From Symbiodinium natans (Eukaryota > Sar > Dinophyceae > Suessiales > Symbiodiniaceae): a stretch of DNA of 64,000 bases. A program made the translations under genes and the position numbers. The stretch spans positions 79,501 through 143,500 of the forward strand of contig CAJNDS010000139.1 in the NCBI GenBank assembly GCA_905221605.1. Direction: 5' to 3'. Below the pieces are notes generated by a model, which made no database searches, was not told the DNA's origin, and was given only the letters and a program-made list of their open reading frames with translations. Of this stretch, positions 23,901 to 35,900 are shown piece by piece; within the stretch, counting starts at the first letter, position 1, and each line of letters starts with the position of its first letter.

Positions 23901-26900
23901 AGACAGAGTAGACAACACGGGACGACACGGAGCTTCCCCGCGGCGCAGGGCACCGAAGTCACCCCGGCGCCCAGGCAAAGGAGCTGGACAGCACGTGACA
24001 GAGTCGGTTGCGGGGCCGGCAAAAGGCAAGAGCAAGATGACAGGAAAGGGTGCGGTCGAGGAAGCCAAGCAGCCACCGTCACTTGCAGCACTGCCCGAGC
24101 CGCCAACGACGACCATAGCAGTGCCGCCAAGAAGCGGGCTACCAGCAACACCGCCAACCAGCAGTACGACCTCGGAGCGCAAGCTGTTGGAGGCACTGGT
24201 GGCGCACATGGGCCCCACCACGGAGCTACCGCCAGAGTTGGCTCAGCAGTTAGAGCACTACCGTGTCGAAGACGAGAAAGCGCAGAGCCGCGAGCTACAC
24301 AGAATCGTGGCCAGGCAAGCAGAAGCGAAGCGGGAGCTTGGCAAACTGCGCACAGAAAGAGCCACCTTCTGTACAGGATGGAACCAGTACATACAGGACC
24401 TTCTGGGGTTGGTGGCGCAACAGACGGAAGAACGTGCACAAGCCCTACAGGCCTACGACGCTGCCGAAGAGAAATGGACGCAACGCTTTGTGGAAACTTC
24501 GAAGCAGCTTGCCAGACTTGCTGCCAACAAGGCAGCGCCGGATGGTGTGATAGACCTCGAAACCGAAGAGGACGCCATGGAAGTATCAGAAGCAGCTGTG
24601 GCAGATGCAGCAGAAGAGGAATCCAAACGCATTGCCGCCAGGGAGGCGCGGCAAACGGCGCTGGAGAAGCAACAAGCGACTCTGGTGCAGGCCCTTCATG
24701 CTGCCAAGGAAATTACAGCTGGCGCGGAAAGGGAAAGGACCCCCCGACGACGAGGACACGAAGGCAAGGAGCCCGAGATGAGCAAGGGCGCCGAGGATGC
24801 CAAGTCAGTCCCCAGCTAAGCCTGCGGCCGAGCCGCAAGGGACCCCGCAGGCATGCTCCTCCAGATGGTGGGAAATCATCTGTTGAGTACGAGAAGCTGA
24901 GACGCGTGGCCACTCCACGGCACTCAGTTTGTGACGAGGACAACTATGTGCACCCTGCGAGAGCAGAGACCATAGCTTTGGTCCTCTCCTACCAGGTCAA
25001 GTTCCAGGACATTGGTTTTGACTTGACAGAATTTGCAGACCCCAGGTGTCCCGAGGAAGACGCCGTTGCGGGCAGTGCAGAATGCAGTCCAGTGAACCGG
25101 AGCTCGGTGCATCCGGAGGCAACGGAGATCGCCTGTAGATCCTTTCATGATGGGGCCTGTGTTGATCCGGGATTGATCTTCGTTGAAATCGGATGCCAGG
25201 GGACGAACGGTTTGCCGGGTCATGATGTTGGAGTTTACCAGAAGCAGCATCACTTCCCTCTTCAAGTCCTTTTTGTTGAACAGGATGCTAGCCGCGTGTA
25301 TATAGAGGAGGATGATTGTACAGTTTTTGACTGTGTGGATAAGGGGTCTCCTCCAACTATCCCAAACCTGAAGGCTTTGGAAAACAAACACCGTAGGCAG
25401 GTTAACAGGGTTGTTAAGGAGTGGGACTCCATTGCACAGCGTGAAAACGGCCTATCCGTCGAGGACGGTGCTCTGCCAAACCTCGGGTTAGGTGACGTTC
25501 CCTTCGCCGTTCCATGCCTTCCATGTGCACAGCAGAACGGCCAACAGCTGGATGCGCCCAAGCCTCCAGGCCCCCATCCCGCCAACTGCTCGGCAGGACA
25601 ACTCAGCACTGCCCATCGACTCAGCATGCGTCAGGTGCTCAAGGACCCAGACCCCCATCCGGCCAGCCGGTCGGCAGGACTCCGGGTGCATCAACTCAGC
25701 ACGCGTCAGGCTGCAGGTCAGGTGCCCAAAGTCCCAGACCCTAATCAGGTGCATAAACTCAGCACGCGCCAGGCTGCAAGTCAGGTGCAGGTCGAGGACC
25801 CTCATCCGGCCAGCCGGTCGGCAGGAATCTACATCCATCAACTCAGCACGCATCAGGCTGCCGCTCAGGTGCAAGGCCCAGACCCCCATCCGGCCAGCCG
25901 GTCGGCAGGACTCCAGGTGCATCAACTCAGCACGCATCAGGCTGCAGGTCAGGCGCAGGTCACAGACCCCCATCCGGCCAACCGGTCGGCAGGACTCCAG
26001 GTGCATCAACTCAGCACGTGTCAGGCTGCAGGTCAGGTGCAGGTCTCAGACCCCCATCCGGCCAGCCGGTCGGCAGGACTCCAGGTGCATCAACTCAGCA
26101 CGCACAAGGCTGCAGGTCAGTTGCAGGTCCCAGACCCACATCCGGCCAACCGGTCGGCAGGACTCCAGGTGCATCCACTCAGTGCGCGTCAGGCGGCAGG
26201 TCAGGTCCCCCATCCGACCAGCCGGTCGGCAGGACTCCTGCATCAACTCACGCATGAGGTGCAGGTCCAAGACCAGGTGCATCAACTCAGCACACCTGCT
26301 GGTCAGGAGCAGGTCACAGACCCCCATCCGGCCAACCGGTCGGCAGGACTCCAGGTGCATCCACTCAGTGCGCGTCAGGCTGCAGCTCAGGTCCCCCATC
26401 CGACCAGCCGGTCGGCAGGACTCCAGGTGCATCAACTCAGCACGCATGAGGTGCAGGTCCCAGACCCCCATCCGGCCAACCGGTCGGCAGGACTCCAGGT
26501 GCATCAACTCAGCACGTGTCAGGCTGCAGGTCAGGTGCAGGTCTCAGACCCCCATCCGGCCAGCCGGTCGGCGTCAACTCAGCACGCGCGAGGCTGCAGG
26601 TCCCAGACCCCCATCCGGCCAGCCGGTCGGCAGGACTCCAGGTGCATCAACTCAGCACGCAGGTGCAGGTCCCAGACCCCAGGTCAGGTGCAGGTCCCAG
26701 ACCCCCATCCGGCCAACCGGTCGGCAGGAGTCCAGGTGCATCCACTCAGTGCGCGTCAGGCGGCAGGTCAGGTCCCCCATCCGACCAGCCGGTCGGCAGG
26801 ACTCCAGGTGCATCAACTCAGCACGCATGAGGTGCAGGTGCAAGACCAGGTGCATCAACTCAGCACACCTGCTGGTCAGGAGCAGGTCACCGACCCCCAT

Positions 26901-29900
26901 CCGGCCAACCGGTCGGCAGGACTCCAGGTGCATCCACTCAGTGCGCGTCAGGCTGCAGGTCAGGTCCCGCATCCGACCAGCCGGTCGGCAGGACTCCAGG
27001 TGCATCAACTCAGCACGCATGAGGTGCAGGTCCCAGACCCCCATCCGGCCAGCCGGTCGGCAGGACTCCAGGTGCATCAACTCAGCACACCTGCTGGTCA
27101 GGAGCAGGTCACGGACCCCCATCCGGCCAACCCATCGCCTGAACTCCAGGTGCATCCACTCAGTGCGCGTCAGGCTGCAGGTCAGGTCCCCCATCCGACC
27201 AGCCGGTCGGCAGGACTCCAGCTGCATCAACTCAGCACGCGTGAGGCTGCAGCTCAGGTGCAGGTCCCAGACCCCCATGTGCATCAACTCAACACGCATC
27301 AGGCTGCACATCAGCAGTCAGTCAGCGCGCGTCAGGATGCAGGTCAGGTCCCCCATCCGACCAGCCGGTCGGCAGGACTCCAGGTGCATCAGGCTGCAGG
27401 TCAGGCGGCGGCAAGTCAGGTGGTAGGTGAACTGCAGGTGCATCACGCAGACAACCAGCCACCCAGCACAGATGCATCAGGTTGCAGGTCAGGTGCCCGA
27501 TGTATCAGCTCTCCCTACAGCTATCCGCTCGGCAGGACTCCAGGTGCATCAGGCTTAGGTGCCCGCAGTGCCAGGTCTCCAGGCGCATCAGGCGGCAGGT
27601 CAGGTATGCAAGGTCAATCCAACTGCCCGGTCAGCGTACGTTCATCAGGCTGTAGTACCAGGTCTCGAGCAAGCAGCAGAACTCCTGGCGCATCAGGATG
27701 CAGGTCATTCTGTGACATGCCCGTACCCTTAGGCAAAAGGAAGCATACCCCTTCCACTCCGCCCAAAACTCTGTCACTGCACAACCTTGTCAGCCCCCCA
27801 CGGCCGCCGCTGCCTCCTGGCACTGAAAGCCGGCTCATTACAGGAGTACACCCCGACATGATTTGGACTGTGTCCCAGGGCATCAACATCTCAGACTACT
27901 GCCAGGCCATGCCACCCTCGAAACACATCCACCCTACTGCCAGAACATTTGTCGGCCTTCTGCCTAAACACAATAAAGTCGACCGGGTTGAAGCACTCAT
28001 GTTCTACGTGGACGGGGCCTATTGGCCTACGTCCGGTAGGGGGGCTTGGGCTGTTGCTGCGGTAGGCTGGATTCAGGGTAAATGGCGTTGGGTAGGCTAC
28101 TTAACTGGTGAGCTCACTGACGAAATATGGGGCCCTGGGGAAAGATCAGCTTTTCAGCCTGAACTCTGCGCGCATCTGGTCGCGCAGACCACAGCCATCG
28201 CGGCGGGCGTGCCATTCACCTTGACTTATGACTCGACGTCAGCAGCTGACTGTGCCTGTGCCCTCTCTGCCTGCCGCGCAGACTACGCCCTCACTGAGGC
28301 CATGGTCACTACTTTTGCCATGCTGACATCTACAGGTCAGGTCAGAGGCTACCAGCACACAAAGAGCCACCAAGGTCACCCAGGCAACGAGCTAGTTGAC
28401 TCCCTTGCCACGGCATGCCTGGCTGAGGTGCTGCCCCCAGAAGGCAGCTTGGTCCCATTCCTCTTCACTGCCATTCACTGCCCCGAGTTTTCCTGGCTTT
28501 GGCTGTCAACCGTGCACCATTACAGCAGCTGGCCAACCATTGGCCCAGATGGGATCACGGAGCCCAGCCAACCGCAAGGCTTATGTATGCATGTTGCATC
28601 ACCGAGCAGATGGGCGCCTGCTGACACCAGCACAATTGAGCCGCAGCAGTTTCGCCTCGACGTGTGCATTGCATCCTACAACGCCATGACCCTGGCTTCT
28701 GCGTTGCAACGTCAATGTGTGCACCACGCCATGAAAAGTTTAAAAATCGGGGTATTGGGCCTGCAAGAGACTCGAGAAGACACCGAGCCATTGGTGGTTA
28801 GGCAGGGAGTTTGGAGGTTTGCTAGCAAGGGTGAGCATGGGCAACTAGGTTGCCAACTGTGGGTTGACTCCACTCGGCCCGCTGGATTCACCGCTTCGGG
28901 CGACAGTGTTCCATGGCAGCTTGACACCTTCGCCGCGCGTTTCATGCACCCACGTCTCCTCCTCATCTCTGGCCAATTTGGCAGCATCAAGTGTTTGTTT
29001 ATAGTCGGCCACGCTCCGACCTCTACGTCCCCGGACGAGGTCATCAATGCGTGGTGGGACTTGCTGCGTGAGCAGGTCAACCGCCACATTGCGGGACACG
29101 TGCCACTGTTCATGCTTGACGCGAACGCACGCTTCGACAAATCGGAGGAGCCGACCGGACTAAACGCTCACCGTCTGGCCGCTTGCCTCGAGGCCTGGCA
29201 TCTTGTGCGAACACCTGCCTGGGACAACGGACACGCCATCACCACGTGGCGGTCACCGAACGGCAAGCAGGCGTGTCTTGACTACGTCTGTGTGCCGGCG
29301 GACTGGCAGGTTGGACTCAACCGCCCCAGCACGCACGACATTTTAGATGTTAATGCCGGTATTGACCACAAACTACTAAAGGTTTCTGTAGCGGCCAGCT
29401 TAATTGTCGCGCGCAAAGCTCGGTTGTCCAGACTGGATGTTGAGGCCATCCACTCGCCTGCTGGGCGCATTGAATTGCAGCGCATCCTCAACCAGGCACC
29501 ACAGGTTCCATGGGAGGTCGATGTAGATGACCATCTGCATGTGCTCAACTGCTACCTTAACAGTGCCATCGCGCAATCTTTCGTGCGGCCGCGAGCGGCC
29601 GCCCGCTCGCCGGTCCTGTCACATCACACCGTGACCTGCCTTCAACAGCGAAGAGCTGCCCGTTTCGTGCACCGATGTCGTAGGCAAAGGCTGGAAAGGC
29701 TACAGGCATACATCTACTTCATGGCTTGGCGAGAAGCATGTGGCCACGGCCAAAGCAGGCAGCTGCAACACGCAAGCGCCCGCCAGCAACGGCGCAACCT
29801 GCAAAAAAAGCTTGCTGAGCATTTCCTGCGCATGCGTGAGCTCAACAAGGAGCTAAAACGAACCCATCAGAGGGACCAGGCCGTTTTCGCTCGACAGATG

Positions 29901-32900
29901 TATCAAGACGCTAGGGCCAAAGGGCCGCGCCATTTGGCACATGTCCTGCGTGCTGTGCTACGCACCGGAAGACGCTACAAAGCACCGCGGATGGCGCCCG
30001 TTCTCGAGATAGACGGGCAGATGGAGCAAGACGCTGCTCGAGTCGCCCTGGCATTCGGGGACCACTTCGCCAAGGCAGAAAGGGCAACTTCGCGCCAGCT
30101 CCAAGAGGTCTTGCTGGAAAAGCGGGCCCAGGCCAGGCCTGCTGAAGAGGTCGACCTCCACTCGGCCCCTACTCTTGCCCAGCTCACACGTGCGTTTGCT
30201 TCCATGCCCGCGCGTCGGGCACCCGGCCTCTCTACTTTGCCCCCCGACATTTACTGCCGAGCGCCTTTGCAAATGGCCCTCGCACATATGCCACTCATGC
30301 TAAAACTTGCAGCCCGGGACGTCGCCCCCATGTTGTGGTCCGGCAGCATTGCCATTCCAATGGCTAAGCCCAACAAAGCCCACCATGAGCCCGCTGGATT
30401 CCGTAGCATCTCCCTTTTTGAGATTTCCTCGAAAGCTGTAGCTAGATCCCTCAGACCAGAGCTCAGCAAAGGGCTCGAGGCAATCACTTTGGAGGGCACT
30501 GCGGGCGCTAGAACCGGCATTGCGCTGGGCGTCCCAGCACTTGTCACGCAGACGCACCTGCAGCGGTTGCACCGTTCTGCAACAAGCGGAGCAGTAGTGT
30601 TTGTGGACGGTGCCAGCGCCTTTTACAGCACTCTCCGAGAGTACCTTCTTCGAACTGACGTGCAAAATGCTGAGGCGTGGCTCGACGACATGCCCATAAG
30701 CCTGGAGCTACGTCTGAGAATAGGCAGAGTGCTGAGATCCGGCAGCCTCATGAAGGAAATTGGGCTTCCTGAAACCACTCAACGAATGCTGGAGGCCCTA
30801 ATGCGCGGCACATGGTTCACCGTCAATGCCGAGGACACCTCGGTGAGGGCCACGCTAGCAGGCACATCGCCCGGTAGCCCAGTCGCCGACAGTCTATTCC
30901 AACTAATTTTCGTTCTCTCGCTTCGTGGCATCTCTGAACACCTTGCTGCTATGGGCATAGGGGCCCAAATCCACGTACCTGGCCACGTGGAGGACACCCC
31001 GCTCATACCCACGTGGATGGACGACATAGCTGTCCTCATCCAGGTCACCCGTGCCAACGAGCTGATACGGGCGGTCAGTGCCACATCAGCGGTAGTAAAA
31101 CAGCAGTTGGCCATCATCGGGGTCAACATTAACCTTCAGCGCGGCAAAACAGAAGCCATGCTCGTGTTCAAGGGGCCACAGGCAAAAGCTGAGAGACACC
31201 GTCTCTGGATAGAGGACAATGGTGTCATACCCTTCAAAGTGCCGGGCGAGATGGATAGCCACATATGCTGCACCGACCAGTACGTGCACTTGGGCTCCCT
31301 TCGTACGTGCAGCGCCGCCGACTGGAAAGACATCGACAGAAGGGCAAAGCTGGCGGAGCCAACCTTCGTCAAGGTCAGGGCGCATATCCTGCGCAACCAC
31401 AACCTGACGTGGGACGAGCGCAAAGGCCTTTTGATCTCCCTTGTCCTCAGAAAGTTCATGCATGGTGCCAATACCTGGACACTAAAGACGCAGAGGGAAA
31501 GGGCCAAGTACGAATCGTCCTACATGTCATTTGTCAGGCGAGCGATGCGGCCCATGACAGGGCTATCAACAAAATTATTGTCGGACGAGCAAGTGTGTGA
31601 CTACCTACAGGTCCTGCAGCCGCTGCAGGCCTTGGCAGTCGAGCGGGTGCGCCTGCTGTTGCAGATAGCCCACGCTGGCCCCAGACAATTGCAACTGGCT
31701 TTGGTTGCTGCGCAGGCTTGGATCGTTGCAGCATGGCATGATCTGCAGCTGATCGGACGCCTTGTCGGAGAGAACGTGCCTGAATGTCCCATGGAGACGC
31801 CGTCTTGCATGAAGGCCTGGAATGACATTTGGAAAACACCAGCGGCCACGGCGCGCTTTCTCCGCCAGGCCCGCGGCAAATGGTTGCAGATAGCTGGGGT
31901 TGCAAGGCCCGCCGTCAAGGCAAAGGCAGAGGCGATTCGCGGCATTGATGAGACACCGGCGTTTTTAATTAAACTTCGGGGTGATCAGAGCAGCCAACCT
32001 TTTGCCTGTCAGATTTGCTCACGCAGCTTCTCCAAGGCATGCGCACTGGCCTCGCACATGGCCAAGACCCACCAGCAACCAGCGCTGGCGACCCGAATAA
32101 GAGTAGGGTCCACCTGCGAGGTGTGCCAGCGACAATACTGGACATCCAAGCGTCTGAGAGAGCATCTTAGGCATTCGCTCCGCTGTTGCCGCATCTATCA
32201 TCAAGCCGACATGGCTTCAGACCTGGCTGACAAGCCAGACAACGCGCACCTGCCTCAGACGAGGCTGATAGGCCCGCAGCCATGGTGGGCCACGCAGGCA
32301 CCAGACAAGTCTCCCACTCCGCCCGATGTCGCTCTGGCAAGTACCCCCACCACCCGTGATACGCTGCTAAGCTCGTTTTGCCAACTTGCTGACCCTACGC
32401 AGCTTCAGGGTTTTTTCAATGTTTGGGTTGGTTCGGTTGAGGAAAGCCCCAAAGCGACAGAAGAAAAGTGGAGACCCCCAGGCCCCTGTGCCAACAGTGT
32501 ACAGCAGTTGGCCATGTTGGGCATGATCGTGTTTGACCCAGTACAGCAGGGTCGACAGTTTGCTTCCTTACAGCAAGGCAAGTGCAAGGCCGTTTGCACA
32601 GGGCAGCACTTACTAGTTGGGGAAGCAGCTGACCTCACACTCGAGAGGTGTCACGCCTGGCTCTCAGCTATTGAGGGCGCCTAGGCGCTTGCAAGTTGAA
32701 TTTATGGCGCGCCCGACTGGGCTCTAGCTACGGCGGCAGAAACCCTACACCCTAAACCCTAAACCCTAAACCCTAAACCTCAAACCCTAAACCCTAAACC
32801 CACTAAGCCCTATGTTAGCCCCTCGAGGCGCACCGTACTCCCGCTCGTTGATGGCCAGGGCCCTTTCCAGGAGCTCCTTCTGCTTGTTGATGTTGCCCAG

Positions 32901-35900
32901 TCGGTCGTACCTCCCGCGGTGAGTTTAACTTTACTCTTTTTCTTTTTAAAAGTAAGTTTGTTGTTAATTTCATTTTTGAAGCTCCTTGGCCATATTTGGT
33001 TGAGGGTGCAGGCTTTTGGGCTTTATGGCTCGGGGTTGAGGATTTTGGCGTTCAGAGCCGATACTTGGGTGTCTTCAGCCCAGGAATGCCAAGGACGAAC
33101 AGCGCAGGAGTTCGGGGTTCGGATGTCTAGGATACACCCTGGACCCTAGAAGAGCTATAAGGTTGAACCCCTTTGCCTACAACCCGACACCCTGAAACAA
33201 AAACAGATCTGCCGCATCTGCCCAACCGAAGGGAGTGCCTGAGGGTAGCGCGCAGCCCATCTCTTTCTCCCTCACACTCCGGCTGCCAGTGTGAGCGAGT
33301 TGGAAAGCATTCAACGCATTCAAAAGCCTTTAGGGTTTGGATTTATGAAGGCCGGTGGCTCCTTTATCTGTTGCCCCTTATACCTTAATATAGCCCCTAG
33401 ATACCCTAATAAGAAAACCGAAGATATGCACTTTAAAACAGAAACTCTACTTAACGAGACCACCAGCCGCATAAGGTTCGGAGCTTAGGGTTTAGAGGGC
33501 CGATGCAACCCTGAAATCCTGAACCCCTACACCCCTGAACCGCGGAACCCTAAACCCCAAACCCCTGAACCCTAACGCCTAAAACCTGAACCTTAAACCC
33601 TAAGCCCTGAACCCCTAAACCCTGAGCCCCTAAACCCTGAACCCCTAAACCCTGAAACCCTCAACCCTGAACCCTAAACCACCTAAACCCTGAATCCGTA
33701 AACCCCGTAAACCTGAACCCCTAAACCCCCAAACCCTAACCCACTAAACCCTAAACCCGAAACCCTAAACCCTAAACCATAAACCCCTAAAGCCATTCAC
33801 TCCAGGAGCCATAAACCCCATGCGCACGCATTTCCCAGGTTGGAGAGCGTCGTGGCGACATCGCAGTGGTCAGGTCCGAACTCGCGCTCCTGACTAGCTT
33901 GTGTGCTCCAATAAGACTTCAGGGTTTATGGGGTTTTTGGGGTTTAGGATTTAGGGTTGTAGGGATTCAGGGTGCAGGGTTGAGAAATTACTGTAGGGTT
34001 CAGACCGTAGGGCTGATAGGGTTTGAGGTTAGGGTGTTTGGGGTTTACAGGGTTGAGGGTTGGTCCAACTCAAAACCCAGAACTCTAAACCCTGAAGCCT
34101 AAACCCTGAACCCTGGGCCCTAAACCCTGAACTTAGACTCCCTTGTTGCAGTTTAGGGCGTCGGGTTTAGGGCTTTAGGGCCGGGGGGTTCCGGATTTAG
34201 GGCTCAGAAGTGTATCTTAATAGCCCACCCAAGATTTACTCTGTAACAGGGCTCAGGGTACATGTACAACTCACAAGCTCCCTACTAAGAAACATTCAAA
34301 GAATTGGAGCTACTCGTTGCTTCATGGCGTGTTGACAGCAAACCTACCCGCCAAAAACCACAGGAAAACAACAGTTTGCGGCTTTGCACACGGTCACGAA
34401 TCCCGTCAAGGGCGCATTAAGCGCTTATAAGGCCTCAAGACCCTTAACCTTCCAGTCCTGGATTTCCAGGGCCATTTCTAGGTGGTCACGCTCGGCGACG
34501 GCGTTGCCGCACAACCCGTACCTCACTTGTCCGAGGTGTACATTATTTGCAGTACTGCTACGGAGTTGGGGTACTGAGTTTAGGATTTAGCACATGATTA
34601 AGAAAATAGGCACTCCGAAACCCTGTAACTCTGAACCCTAAACCCTTTAAGAGTGGTTTCCGGCTGCCTTTCGAGTGGAACCTCGGAGCGTGCCCAGGGA
34701 GCCCCAAACAGTGCCCGGGCTTGTGTGGCAGATTGGGGGGTTTACGTGTTTATAGGTTTTAGTTGAGGTTAGACCCTAAAATAGACCCCCAAATAGTAGG
34801 ATTCCCTTATAACAAGGACCCTAAGAAAGTACCCCTCATTTCCGAAACCACCATATCCTGCACGGCTCAGGAATTGAGTGGGGTGGTAGGTTGCAGCGTG
34901 GCCCCTCGAAGCTCAGGCAAGCCACGCCACACCGAGGTTGTGCAATGCAGCGCCGACGACCTGGTGTTGGAGGGTTGGATTTTGGGGTTGCTTAGGGTTG
35001 AGGTTTTAGGGTTAGGGTTAATTATGGGTTTAGGATTTAGTTTTTGGGGTTTGGGTTGGGGCTTGTAAGGTTTAGGATTTAGGGTTTGGGGCTGGAGATG
35101 TGGGATGAGGGCCTATAGAGTCTTCCTGGTAACGCTACCTCCCTTGCAGCCCATCCTTGATACATAGGGCTGATGCGGGCATCATTCGTGTTTCATTCGG
35201 AGGGATTTCTTTCGGGGTTGGATTAGGGTCCCAACCCCCAGCCCCAGGCCCTGAACCCCCTTCTTTCAGGCATTCAGCACCTCCTTTGTCTGCCTGAAGT
35301 CCTGGGCACTGCCACATTGTACCCAGGGGGGATACTGCAATGCGTATCGCGTCCAGCCGTGTTTGCCGGCGGTCACTTGGGGCCCCTTATTCAGAAGTAA
35401 TTCTCGGGCTTGCCTCGTCTGCTTAGAACATCTTTAGGGGGAAGAAACGGATCTGAGAAGTTGGCTTCTCATCCCAACCCCACTCGGCCAGAGTGTAGCA
35501 TTCTTGGAAGGGCGATCATTCAAGGCTTGGGGATGGCGGGGTCGCATGGCTAGCACACACAAGGGTGTTCCCCAAGGCCCCTTGAAAACCCCAAAGTTTA
35601 CCCCACAGGCCTTCACGATGACAGAAATGTCCAAGACATCTTCTACGGCCCTTCAACCCTGGCAAGCGCGGATAAACCGAAAACCCGGGCAGCCTAACTA
35701 AGTGCATGAGGCCCTATAAACCCTAGACCCTAAACCGCCTAAACCCTAAACCCCCAAAAAACTCCAGATTTCCGAGTGGCGGGGTGCTCTTCCCCATACC
35801 GCGACCGCAACCTGCCGAGATGCGCAAAGATTGGGACTTCGGGGTTTGTAGTGTCGAAGAGCTTCGGGCTTTATAGGCTTAAGACATTCCCCTAAACCCT

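Larger units (their letters stand above)
23266..32739 (+). mobile_element. Full-length LINE (non-LTR retrotransposon)
   Basis: A 9.5-kb element in antisense orientation within the intron between exons 10 and 11 of the RING-CH/TPR gene. Order: roughly 490-nt 5' leader, ORF1 with a RanBP2-type finger, ORF2 with an unknown N-terminal part, 84-bp tandem repeats, RNase H, EEP endonuclease, reverse transcriptase and two C2H2 fingers, then a 55-nt 3' tail with no poly(A). It sits between 15-bp direct repeats inside a CCCTAAA array. All catalytic motifs I can check are present, so the copy may be young and possibly active. Confidence 0.88.

Noticed and set aside
23423-24439. 338-codon minus frame
   Set aside because: It is the complement of LINE ORF1, Cys/Ala/Leu-rich by composition, with no domain.
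23433-24819. First part of the 3083-codon frame as a genuine N-terminus of ORF2
   Set aside because: It starts with GTG, shows no domain, and covers ORF1, whose zinc finger and coiled coil are clearly the coding frame here.
25492-27426. 644-codon plus frame and several 90-220 codon minus frames across the LINE repeats
   Set aside because: They come from reading the 84-bp unit (a multiple of three) in other frames; only the ORF2 frame connects to the enzyme domains.
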